DNA from: a virus
Length of the DNA: 31,749 nt
Reading direction: 5' to 3' (one strand)
IMG/VR virus record: IMGVR_UViG_3300030109_004479
Location: 35,543-67,291 of that record
Shown here: positions 1 to 5,142 of the stretch, piece after piece
How the letters are laid out: the number at the start of each line of letters is the position of its first letter
How positions within the stretch are numbered: the stretch's first letter is position 1
Notes under the pieces: model-generated
The model's database searches: none
What the model was told of the DNA's origin: nothing
The model's input: only the letters and a program-made list of their open reading frames with translations
Position numbers and translations under genes: made by a program

Positions 1-2
1 TG

Positions 3-968
3 TTTGTAACTAATCTAAATGACGAGGACGAAAGAGAATTTAGAGAAGGCAGTCCTAAGTGGTCAAGAATCCAAAACTTACTTTATGTCAGACAAAACGG
101 GCAACTAAACTCCATGAGTTTCAGTTATGTTCATCCTATGTCTCCAATCTTAGATTCCCTAATGCGGGGTTTTGAGAGTGCAGTAAGGGGTGAACCTAAA
201 AAAGCAATAGAAGCTCTAACTACAGATTACCTATTAAACACATTCTTAAACGAGCAGATTATGTTCTCCGCAATGATGGACGTGTTCGTATTTAATGAAG
301 ACGCTAACACGGGCAGAGAAATCTACACTGAGTATTCCCCCGATGCTCTTCAGTTGAAGTTAAAGTACATTTATGAAAAAGGTTTAGAGCCGCCTTCATT
401 AACGGCCACTAGAAAAATAATTAAAGCAACAGGAGATGCCGACTACAAAACAGGAGAGGATGCTAGAACATTTATGGGAGCTCCATACTACAGTCCTGAG
501 GGGGAGTTCTTTAGGCATATAACTCCTGTTAAATTCCACGCACTTCAGTTAGAGCAACTAGCAAGGAGACGCTTCAAAGAAATTCAAGGCGGGTTGTATG
601 GTGAACTCTCCAGAAAAAATGTACTTCTTAACGAAGAAAAAGGTTATCAAAATAAACAAGTCCAAAAAATTATTAACAGGGAATACCAAGCGATGGAATC
701 AGCTTTGAAAGATGCTCGTGCTGCTTACTTAGTTTACTCAAAAGCTTTAGGTGAAACAGCTGTTAAAGATATAATGAAAGGAGCTAGACTTAGAAAAAGT
801 TTAGTAGATATAGTAGCTAAGGGATACATAACCACTGAAGACTTCCAAAGCGAAGGACAAGGTATAAAGGATTACTTGTCAGACAGAAACTTAGACATAA
901 GAAGACAAAGAGTTATAGATGCCTACAAAAATAGTATGGGTGGATCACTCCTTAGGAGTCTTGATTAA
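3..968 (+). CDS. C-terminal part of a large phage protein (5'-truncated by the window edge)
   Basis: The reading frame is open from base 3, upstream of the first in-frame ATG at 114, so this is the last ~321 residues of a longer protein and 114 is probably not its start. The visible part is mostly alpha-helical and charged. A segment about 70-140 residues in (LNEQIMFSAMMDVF..., then ...ANTGREIYTEYSP) resembles, by eye, the helical 'large polyvalent protein'-type domains found in very long phage virion or ejection proteins. The C-terminal ~130 residues are rich in Lys, Arg and Glu and look helical or coiled. It faces the minus-strand genes tail to tail across a 160-bp gap. On a circular map it could be the last late gene, such as an internal virion protein, but that is inference. 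No catalytic motif was recognised. Confidence 0.75.
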   Translation, partial: FVTNLNDEDEREFREGSPKWSRIQNLLYVRQNGQLNSMSFSYVHPMSPILDSLMRGFESAVRGEPKKAIEALTTDYLLNTFLNEQIMFSAMMDVFVFNEDANTGREIYTEYSPDALQLKLKYIYEKGLEPPSLTATRKIIKATGDADYKTGEDARTFMGAPYYSPEGEFFRHITPVKFHALQLEQLARRRFKEIQGGLYGELSRKNVLLNEEKGYQNKQVQKIINREYQAMESALKDARAAYLVYSKALGETAVKDIMKGARLRKSLVDIVAKGYITTEDFQSEGQGIKDYLSDRNLDIRRQRVIDAYKNSMGGSLLRSLD

Positions 969-976
969 GTAGAACC

Positions 977-1032
977 CCGTACACCGTACATTTTAAACCC
1001 CTCATAGATCATGATACAGTGTACAGGGCTCA
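977..1032. repeat. Heptamer-periodic repeat array A (8 units)
   Basis: Eight consecutive 7-bp steps in one register; seven end in CA. Units include CCGTACA (twice in tandem), GTGTACA and GGGCTCA; the third unit (991-997) is degenerate. The array lies just after the stop codon at 968, in the gap between convergent genes, and runs into the stem-loop at 1033. The same unit family recurs at 2187, 3962, 4539 and, inverted, at 4653. Confidence 0.7.
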
Positions 1033-1072
1033 TCGTGGGAAAGTAACAACGAAGTAAAACCTTTCTCCACGA
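1033..1072. terminator. Stem-loop between convergent genes, possible bidirectional terminator
   Basis: An 11-bp stem (TCGTGGGAAAG at 1033-1043 against 1061-1072) with one bulged T at 1066 and a 17-nt loop. It sits between the plus-strand stop at 968 and the minus-strand stop at 1129. Neither side has a good T-run, so it may stabilise 3' ends rather than terminate intrinsically. Confidence 0.45.
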
Positions 1073-1128
1073 GGGGGACGCATTTAAGTCCCTCAGTATT
1101 ATCAGTAGCGTGTATTGAAGATATATAA

Positions 1129-1407
1129 TTAAAGCTCGTCGTCAATATTATTTGAATTATTTTTAGGTTCTCGTAGAACCATCTCATAAAAACTAGTTAT
1201 AGCAGCAGCTTTATCGGGCCCTTTATACAAAACCACATCAAATTTAGATTCAATATTTGGTATGTATGAGTGGGCTACTACTGCGTAATTGTCCTCTCCT
1301 GAGCCCGTCTGAGCATACATACATATGCTTTCATAAGGCCCTTGTTCAGGTTTCTCTAGTTTTAATAGTACTTCCCTGACTGCGTTAGGTTCTGTTGCTG
1401 TTTGCAT
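1129..1407 (-). CDS. Small hypothetical protein, last gene of the left minus-strand set
   Basis: A 92-residue protein with no recognised family. The middle (residues ~20-75) alternates hydrophobic and polar residues (ICMYAQTGSGEDNYAVVAHS, then FDVVLYKG), which suggests a small beta-alpha fold. The C-terminus is short, acidic and Asn-rich and looks disordered. Its ATG lies inside the end of the DnaA-IV-like gene (23-bp overlap), so translation is probably coupled to it. No clear Shine-Dalgarno precedes the start. An overlapping minus-strand frame at 1002-1187 looks like noise. Being in one set with a DNA-binding protein hints at an early or regulatory role, but nothing in the sequence shows a function. 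Confidence 0.65.
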   Translation of the reverse strand: MQTATEPNAVREVLLKLEKPEQGPYESICMYAQTGSGEDNYAVVAHSYIPNIESKFDVVLYKGPDKAAAITSFYEMVLREPKNNSNNIDDEL

Positions 1408-1693
1408 AGTTGTCTATGTGTTCATTCAAAGACTCAAGAGTATCTTTTACGCTACTCTTGTGTTGTTTTACTTTCTTCTCAGCCATAATGACTGTAGAAA
1501 AATGTCTATTAAACATCTTACCCACCTCTACCAAAGTGTACCCCCTAGCCCGTGCCGCAAACATTCCTAAATGCCGCCACTGACACACAGCCGCATCTCG
1601 TGTTCCGCTTTTTAAATCTTCTGCCGAATAGCCCGAAACGCTAGATAAAGCATCTAATATATGTGCCGACGATGTCTTTTTATGTAGTATCAT
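1385..1693 (-). CDS. Stand-alone DnaA domain IV-like DNA-binding protein
   Basis: A 102-residue protein that aligns by eye along residues ~10-78 with the C-terminal DNA-binding domain of the replication initiator DnaA (domain IV, Bac_DnaA_C family). The parallels, in order, are a first helix with a 'GYSAEDLKS' turn (E. coli has a similar 'IKVADLLSK'), a basic loop ending QWR near 38-40 (E. coli RPRQM), a helix LGMFAARARGYTLVEVGKMF, and a signature NRHFSTVIM at 62-70 matching GRDHTTVLH. The AAA+ ATPase domain is absent, so it can bind DNA but not form a DnaA-type ATP filament. The Asp-His pair that reads the DnaA box in E. coli is His-Phe here, so the target site is probably different. It overlaps both neighbours (14 bp upstream, 23 bp downstream) in a three-gene operon. 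Likely roles are control of replication origin use, interference with host DnaA, or transcription regulation; these are inference. Confidence 0.75.
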   Translation of the reverse strand: MILHKKTSSAHILDALSSVSGYSAEDLKSGTRDAAVCQWRHLGMFAARARGYTLVEVGKMFNRHFSTVIMAEKKVKQHKSSVKDTLESLNEHIDNYANSNRT

Positions 1694-1895
1694 TTGTATG
1701 TAAAATATGGTTTAACCTCTTAGCTAATTTATTGTTCTTTAATTGAAAGGGCTCCCCCACAAAAGCGGGCATCTCTGGTGGTGAAATTATAGGGAACATT
1801 TTCACAGAGTCAGGTTCTACTATTCCTTCATTATCTATTACACCCTCTATCATGAAGGGCATATTATTTGGAAATACTTCCCTAATTATCTGCAT
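1680..1895 (-). CDS. Small hypothetical protein, first gene of the left minus-strand set
   Basis: A 71-residue protein. It has many Pro and hydrophobic residues in the first two thirds (FPNNMPFMIEG, then MFPIISPPEMPAFVG) and a basic C-terminal tail (LKNNKLAKRLNHILH). No family was recognised. Its 3' end overlaps the DnaA-IV-like gene by 14 bp, which suggests translational coupling. The region before the ATG is AT-rich with no strong Shine-Dalgarno. It may be a partner or regulator of the DNA-binding protein, but only the position supports that. Confidence 0.6.
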   Translation of the reverse strand: MQIIREVFPNNMPFMIEGVIDNEGIVEPDSVKMFPIISPPEMPAFVGEPFQLKNNKLAKRLNHILHTNDTT

Positions 1896-2162
1896 ACTTA
1901 ACTCTAATCTTTCTATAATTTCAACGCAAGTTCAAAAATGGGGTGGCATTCATACGTTAAAAGGAAAACATGTAAATTTTTTTTAAAACTAAAACTGGCT
2001 CATAAATCGCTCAGGAATGGAGGCAGTGATTATTAGGTAAGTATTAGCCATATATTAATAAGAGCCTTTTAAGGGCTGTTTTAAACCCCTTCAGAATTAA
2101 ATACAGAAGGCAACGGTACAGGATAAATCCATACAGGCGATTCTCAGGCAGTTTAAAATCAC

Positions 2163-2198
2163 AAAAAAAAGCGGTGCACCCATTACAGGTACACCGCT
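2163..2198 (-). terminator. Rho-independent terminator of the right minus-strand set
   Basis: Read on the minus strand this is a GC-rich stem (AGCGGTG at 2170-2176 with CACCGCT at 2192-2198, extended by ACC/GGT after one mismatch) followed directly by eight U residues (A-run at 2163-2170 on the plus strand). It lies 18 bp past the stop of the 2217 gene. The upstream arm doubles as part of the heptamer repeat family: AGGTACA, CCGCTCA and GTGTTCA run in register from 2187 to 2207. Confidence 0.85.
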
Positions 2199-2214
2199 CA
2201 GTGTTCAGTATTTA
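2187..2214. repeat. Heptamer-periodic repeat array B (4 units, fused to a terminator)
   Basis: Units AGGTACA, CCGCTCA, GTGTTCA and GTATTTA in one 7-bp register, the first three ending in CA. The first two form one arm of the terminator at 2163-2198. GTGTTCA is identical to units in the arrays at 3962 and 4539. Confidence 0.5.
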
Positions 2215-2216
2215 AT

Positions 2217-2393
2217 TTAGCTATCCTTTACAGACTGCTTAGTGACCTGAACTTTGGTCACCTGATTAAGCTCATCAACATAGGATATTGCCTCCTCTAT
2301 TTTTTCTTTTATCTCCTTTCCAGTGGGCTCCAACTCGCACCAATGCGACGGAGCTCCATAGAAAGTGAACTTATATAATTTTGCTTTTTTCAT
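2217..2393 (-). CDS. Small hypothetical protein
   Basis: A 58-residue protein if it starts at the ATG whose first base is 2393. That ATG forms a 4-bp ATGA overlap with the stop of the upstream gene, so I prefer it to a GTG two codons earlier (2399). The N-terminus is basic with aromatics (KKAKLYKFTFYG) and the rest is an acidic, probably helical segment with many Lys and Glu (KEIKEKIEEA) and then a polar tail. No family was recognised. It is the last gene before the terminator at 2163-2198. Confidence 0.65.
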   Translation of the reverse strand: MKKAKLYKFTFYGAPSHWCELEPTGKEIKEKIEEAISYVDELNQVTKVQVTKQSVKDS

Positions 2394-2737
2394 AACCACG
2401 GTTGGATATCTTTTAAAGTTCGTTTTATAAAATAGTTAATTACAGGTGCCAATCCTAACGGACTAACAAACTTGCGAACCTGCCTTAACATTTTTATCCT
2501 ATCTAAACCTGAGCGCACTATTTGACGTTCCTCAAGTGTGAGGGGCTCCAGAGTTTCTAAGTCTAGAGCTGTAATCCTATCCCACGATTGCCTCCTAACA
2601 ACTGCCCAACCAATTGATTTTGCATATGTTAGTGCAGACTTACGAGTAGGGAAAGGGATCTCAAAGTCAGGGCAGAGTCGGCTAACTAAAGCCCACTCTG
2701 ACCCAACTCTGATTAGATAACTACCTGACCGTGCCAT
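2390..2737 (-). CDS. Hypothetical basic protein
   Basis: A 115-residue protein. Residues ~5-50 (YLIRVGSEWALVSR, then PFPTRKSALTYAKSIGWAVVRR) look like a compact alpha-beta domain with conserved-looking Trp and Arg residues. Residues ~70-115 are a basic helical region (RSGLDRIKMLRQVRKF). The positive charge would fit nucleic-acid binding, but no family was recognised. Its ATG overlaps the stop of the DUF932-like gene by one base (TAATG), and its own stop overlaps the next ATG (ATGA), so it is the centre of a translationally coupled trio. Confidence 0.7.
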   Translation of the reverse strand: MARSGSYLIRVGSEWALVSRLCPDFEIPFPTRKSALTYAKSIGWAVVRRQSWDRITALDLETLEPLTLEERQIVRSGLDRIKMLRQVRKFVSPLGLAPVINYFIKRTLKDIQPWL

Positions 2738-3906
2738 TAGCTGACTAACTCAGGTGCAGTGGTTGCTAATAAAGAATCACGCTTAACAGTTGGAAGCGTA
2801 ATCAACTTTCCTGCGATCTCCTCCAACTTAACTCGACGGCTAAATGATTCAACCTCCTGAGCCATGCGAGTCACTGCGGCCTGTACACCGTACAAGTTAG
2901 GCTCCTCATTTTGCATGGCCATCTCAGCTATCTTAGTTTCGATATCTGAAAACTTATTTTCAGTACCAACTCTTTTTATAACCTCAATTGGATCACCAGT
3001 TACCTGTGCCTCATGAGACTCTTTTAAAATCTCAGCGAACTCGGCATGCTTCTTAGGATCAAGTGCCGCTCTGGTAGCGTCAGCTATAAGTACTTTAAGT
3101 GAAGCTAACTCAGCCTTGCGGAAGCTATCAGCTTGTAACTTACCGTACTCCTGAGAGATCTTAGAACCTCTATGAACCTCTCGGAATTCCATATGATTCT
3201 GCTGACCAAATCTTAGGCCATTTAAGCAATAAGCATCACACGCAAAAAAGCTACCTTCAAAGGCCCCATCACCTGTACCACTATTTGAAATACTGGTACC
3301 TAAGTGAACTTCCCTGTCACCGTTTGCAGTTGGCATTACTACCACTGGATCTTTTGTGACAATGTTAAAGTAAGTACGCTCCATAGTAGCTCGGCCACCT
3401 AAGATTACATACTCGGTATCATGCTCTTCAATTACTGGTATCATGGTCTCAAGAATGAGATCATCATCTATTGGCTTGTAAGTATCACCACAGAATGCCC
3501 TTGCTACAAATAAGCCTGCCTCATTTTGCTGAGACCTTACCAAGAACTTTCTAGAGTCTCTCTCAAACTGCTCGTTAACAATTTGAGTAAGCAATGGCTT
3601 CTGGTCAGTCTCAACTAAGTGATCACTGAGTGAGCTGAGGCCCTTAGCCAATTTGCCATACATTTTCTTATTGAAGTGGCGGTTGGTTGGGAACTCGAAT
3701 TGTGGCTTGTTAGGATCAGTGTTCGACAAGTTAAAGGTGAACCGTTTCATTTCCTCACTCCAGTCAAATCTCATTTGTGAAGAGTGACCAATCAGGTCGA
3801 CACGCTCACGAGAAATTTGCTCCCACAATTTATCCAAAGGTCTTACCGCAGCATTCTTGCTACTTGATCTTGGAGTTAATACGGCTTGTTCATTTTCTAT
3901 ATTCAT
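2737..3906 (-). CDS. DUF932-like protein
   Basis: A 389-residue protein. The middle matches, by eye, the pattern of DUF932-type phage and plasmid proteins: RAFCGDTYKPIDDD near residues 136-149, the beta segment EYVILGGRATMERTYFNIV, SNSGTGDGAFEGSFF near 206-220, a CLNGLRFG turn near 227-234, and HRGSK near 244-248. The last ~130 residues are helical and charged. DUF932 proteins are common in phages, plasmids and genomic islands, but I know of no settled biochemical function, so no reaction is proposed. The N-terminal ~30 residues are Ser/Asn-rich and probably disordered. The ATG follows a 94-bp gap with no Shine-Dalgarno. The leader shares the 12-mer CTAACAAACAAC with the leader of the 4419 gene. 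Confidence 0.65.
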   Translation of the reverse strand: MNIENEQAVLTPRSSSKNAAVRPLDKLWEQISRERVDLIGHSSQMRFDWSEEMKRFTFNLSNTDPNKPQFEFPTNRHFNKKMYGKLAKGLSSLSDHLVETDQKPLLTQIVNEQFERDSRKFLVRSQQNEAGLFVARAFCGDTYKPIDDDLILETMIPVIEEHDTEYVILGGRATMERTYFNIVTKDPVVVMPTANGDREVHLGTSISNSGTGDGAFEGSFFACDAYCLNGLRFGQQNHMEFREVHRGSKISQEYGKLQADSFRKAELASLKVLIADATRAALDPKKHAEFAEILKESHEAQVTGDPIEVIKRVGTENKFSDIETKIAEMAMQNEEPNLYGVQAAVTRMAQEVESFSRRVKLEEIAGKLITLPTVKRDSLLATTAPELVS

Positions 3907-3925
3907 AATGTATATTTTGTTTTTC

Positions 3926-3937
3926 GTTGTTTGTTAG
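3926..3937 (-). promoter_or_regulatory. Shared leader motif, copy 1
   Basis: CTAACAAACAAC on the minus strand, 20-31 nt upstream of the DUF932-like ATG. The identical 12-mer lies 15-26 nt upstream of the 4419 gene. Both are followed by A-rich, Shine-Dalgarno-free sequence with a nearby CAACGAAA. A translation enhancer or regulator site is possible. Confidence 0.5.
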
Positions 3938-3961
3938 TCAGTACTAGTTGTAAGTGCTGAA

Positions 3962-4010
3962 GTGTGCACCCTGCATTGTACAGGGTGCAGTGTTCAGTGC
4001 TCACTCCTCA
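3962..4010. repeat. Heptamer-periodic repeat array C with a 9-bp hairpin
   Basis: Seven units in one 7-bp register, all ending in CA (GTGTGCA, CCCTGCA, TTGTACA, GGGTGCA, GTGTTCA, GTGCTCA, CTCCTCA). The array contains a perfect stem, TGCACCCTG at 3965-3973 with CAGGGTGCA at 3981-3989, loop of 7. It covers the stop codon (4001-4003) of the minus-strand gene 4001-4186. The hairpin lacks a U-run, so it may be an attenuator or 3'-end stabiliser rather than a terminator. Confidence 0.75.
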
Positions 4011-4186
4011 ATAATAAACCAAGGCGATAGGTCGCCAGACTTTACCGACTCATTCAAATACTTAAGCAACTGCTCAGTGACATCTTCTGAACTGCTACCA
4101 GTGAAACTCAAGTTGCATGACGCACTAAAGTATTTCGTTTCATCAGCCGTACGCATAAGCTTACCGTCTTTAAATTTATACTTCAT
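4001..4186 (-). CDS. Small hypothetical protein
   Basis: A 61-residue protein. An N-terminal beta-like part (YKFKDGKLMRTADETKYF) is followed by Ser-rich sequence and a helix (TEQLLKYLNESVKSG), ending WFIIEE. No family was recognised. Its ATG overlaps the upstream stop (ATGA at 4183-4186), typical of a coupled operon. A plus-strand frame across the same DNA (3954-4202) lacks such context, so the minus-strand reading is preferred. The last codons are made of heptamer repeat sequence. Confidence 0.65.
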   Translation of the reverse strand: MKYKFKDGKLMRTADETKYFSASCNLSFTGSSSEDVTEQLLKYLNESVKSGDLSPWFIIEE

Positions 4187-4419
4187 ACTTCTGAATCGTT
4201 AGAGCCCCAGTCTGAAGTACCGTTATTAAAACGGTTTACTACGTCACCTACGTTGACCTCAAGTTGGCCGACAAATGGGGCACAAGCTTGGGTTATTACG
4301 TTGCTGACCTGTACAGTGTCACAAGCTACGATTTTAGTTACCGTACCAAACAATGTTCTCTCACATTCTAAGGCTCCATAGTTAAAGGCGACAAAGTCAC
4401 CACGTTTTATTGTATTCAT
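4183..4419 (-). CDS. Small hypothetical protein, first gene of the right minus-strand set
   Basis: A 78-residue protein predicted to be a small beta-barrel: KRGDFVAFNYG, then LFGTVTKIVACDTVQVSNV, then VGQLEVNVGDVVNRF. The spacing of Gly, Val and Asp resembles KOW- or SH3-like barrels that bind nucleic acid, but this is only a fold-level impression. It is promoter-proximal: a candidate promoter lies at 4465-4492 and the leader contains a short hairpin (AGGGG/CCCCT at 4444-4458) and the shared CTAACAAACAAC motif. No Shine-Dalgarno is visible. Confidence 0.65.
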   Translation of the reverse strand: MNTIKRGDFVAFNYGALECERTLFGTVTKIVACDTVQVSNVITQACAPFVGQLEVNVGDVVNRFNNGTSDWGSNDSEV

Positions 4420-4433
4420 AATTTCGTTGTTTA

Positions 4434-4445
4434 GTTGTTTGTTAG
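4434..4445 (-). promoter_or_regulatory. Shared leader motif, copy 2
   Basis: Second copy of the 12-mer CTAACAAACAAC on the minus strand, 15-26 nt upstream of the ATG at 4419. It touches the leader hairpin at 4444-4458. Confidence 0.5.
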
Positions 4446-4464
4446 GGGTTCATCCCCTCAAGTA

Positions 4465-4492
4465 ATAGTACTAGCTGAGCTCTACAACTCAA
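4465..4492 (-). promoter_or_regulatory. Candidate promoter for the right minus-strand set
   Basis: On the minus strand, a -35-like TTGAGT (4492-4487), a 16-bp spacer and a -10-like TACTAT (4470-4465). It would give a leader of about 40 nt. Each hexamer has one or two mismatches to the sigma-70 consensus, so this is tentative. Confidence 0.35.
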
Positions 4493-4538
4493 CAGTTAAT
4501 TAAGATAAACTTATTAGCCATATGTGATTAACTTTATA

Positions 4539-4594
4539 GGGCTCAGTGCTCAGGGCTCAGGATTCATTGTACAGGATACGGTGTTCAGGGCTCA
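4539..4594. repeat. Heptamer-periodic repeat array D (8 perfect-register units)
   Basis: Eight 7-bp units with no insertions; seven end in CA and one in CG. GGGCTCA occurs three times, with GTGCTCA and GTGTTCA. This is the clearest array and gives the working consensus G(G/T)GNTCA. It lies about 120 bp upstream of the 4419 gene start. Confidence 0.8.
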
Positions 4595-4652
4595 GCTTGG
4601 AATGTATCAATATGAATCTGGCTTTGGAGTTTCAGATATCAGCACCGCTCAT

Positions 4653-4680
4653 TGAATACTGAACAATGAACACTGAAAAA
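4653..4680 (-). repeat. Heptamer array E, inverted orientation
   Basis: On the plus strand TGAATAC, TGAACAA, TGAACAC and TGAAAAA follow each other in one register. Read on the minus strand these give GTGTTCA, TTGTTCA and GTATTCA, the same unit family as the arrays at 3962 and 4539. An ACCGCT box lies immediately upstream, at 4644-4649. Confidence 0.6.
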
Positions 4681-4763
4681 AGCATAGGGATCAGCGGGTG
4701 ATATTCGTTACTCACTGAGAGTCATACAGTTGTACAGGAATCAAGACTAATCATTACGCATAT

Positions 4764-4822
4764 TGTAGGAAGTTATGACGCCACGGGTGGGGGTGGTAGT
4801 TTTCGTGGCAGATCCTCCTACA
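4764..4822. other. Long imperfect stem-loop with G-rich loop
   Basis: The outer stem is TGTAGGA (4764-4770) with TCCTACA (4816-4822). The inner stem is GCCACG (4780-4785) with CGTGGC (4804-4809). A 9/6-nt asymmetric internal loop separates them, and an 18-nt terminal loop is G-rich on the plus strand. AT-rich DNA follows at once. It could be a small structured RNA, an origin stem-loop or a regulator site. Confidence 0.5.
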
Positions 4823-4890
4823 TATATACACCTTTATAAAAAAATTAATGGGAAATTCCATTTTTTGTAGCGGGTTTTTTATTTTTAATA

Positions 4891-4952
4891 AGCGGTCGCT
4901 CAAAAAAGGCACCGCTCTTTTTAAAAAACAGGTTAAATAAGCGGTTACCGCT
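4891..4952. promoter_or_regulatory. AGCGGT/ACCGCT inverted boxes, candidate operator or iterons
   Basis: AGCGGT at 4891-4896 pairs with ACCGCT at 4911-4916. A second pair forms the 13-bp palindrome AGCGGTTACCGCT at 4940-4952. Related AGCGG or CCGCT cores lie at 4645, 4692 and 4868, and the same AGCGGT/ACCGCT pair forms the ends of the terminator at 2170-2198. The palindrome covers the -35 position of the candidate plus-strand promoter. Confidence 0.5.
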
Positions 4953-4971
4953 CATAATAATAGTATATAAT
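4943..4971 (+). promoter_or_regulatory. Candidate promoter for the late operon
   Basis: A perfect TATAAT -10 hexamer at 4966-4971 in AT-rich DNA. The hexamer 17 bp upstream (GGTTAC, 4943-4948) is a poor -35 and lies inside the 13-bp palindrome, as expected if an activator or repressor controls it. The leader to the 5143 ATG would be about 165 nt. Confidence 0.4.
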
Positions 4972-5062
4972 ATTTAGATAAAAAGTTTGCAATACTAAGG
5001 GAGCCGAGATATCGTAAGAAAACAGAAGGGGGTGGGGGGTCAGAAAGCTTTAATATATAGTG

Positions 5063-5096
5063 CTCACAGTTTCTACTGTACAGTGGAAAGTGTGAG
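5063..5096. promoter_or_regulatory. 34-bp near-perfect inverted repeat with no loop
   Basis: Arms 5063-5079 and 5080-5096 match at 15 of 17 positions. They are built of CTCACA/TGTGAG, TTTC/GAAA and the central palindrome ACTGTACAGT. It lies 47 bp upstream of the first late gene. A two-fold symmetric site this long suggests a dimeric protein operator; as RNA it would be a hairpin without a U-tract. Confidence 0.65.
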
Positions 5097-5121
5097 AGGA
5101 CTAAAGAAGAGTTATATATAA

Positions 5122-5135
5122 GGGGGGTACCCCCC
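5122..5135. promoter_or_regulatory. Perfect G6TAC6 palindrome at the ribosome-binding position
   Basis: GGGGGGTACCCCCC ends 7 nt before the ATG at 5143. The only Shine-Dalgarno-like bases (AAGGGGGG) are inside it. If folded as RNA it would hide the ribosome-binding site of the first late gene; as DNA it is an unusual perfect symmetric site (it contains GGTACC). Confidence 0.65.
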
Positions 5136-5142
5136 TAAAACT

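Larger units (their letters stand above)
1896..2216. other. 321-bp gap between the two minus-strand gene sets
   Basis: No gene of reasonable length was found. It holds the intrinsic terminator at 2163-2198, degenerate 7-8-bp CA-ended units at about 2099-2150, a weak hairpin at 2063-2077 (AGCC/GGCT ends) that could be a second minus-strand terminator, and an AT-rich stretch (about 1960-2000) where a promoter for the 1895-1129 set would be expected. No convincing -35/-10 pair was found. Confidence 0.6.
4420..5142. other. 723-bp divergent control region
   Basis: No convincing gene was found on either strand; only frames under 20 codons were seen near 4600-4660. The region separates the minus-strand block from the late block. 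From left to right it holds a minus-strand promoter candidate, heptamer arrays, a long stem-loop (4764-4822), an AT-rich stretch, AGCGGT boxes, a plus-strand promoter candidate, a G-rich tract (about 5026-5038), a 34-bp inverted repeat and a G6TAC6 palindrome. Structure, iteron-like boxes and AT-rich DNA also make it the best place in the window for a replication origin, though this is inference. Confidence 0.7.

Noticed and set aside
1002-1187. 61-residue minus-strand frame
   Set aside because: Overlaps the end of the 1129-1407 gene and the repeat/hairpin gap; no start context and low-complexity composition.
2538-2720. 60-residue plus-strand frame
   Set aside because: Lies antisense inside the coupled minus-strand gene 2390-2737; no partner or context.
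3954-4202. 82-residue plus-strand frame
   Set aside because: Antisense to a gene with an ATGA-coupled start (4001-4186) and made partly of heptamer repeat.
4600-4660. Short plus-strand frames of 16-17 codons
   Set aside because: Too short, inside repeat sequence and without a ribosome-binding site.
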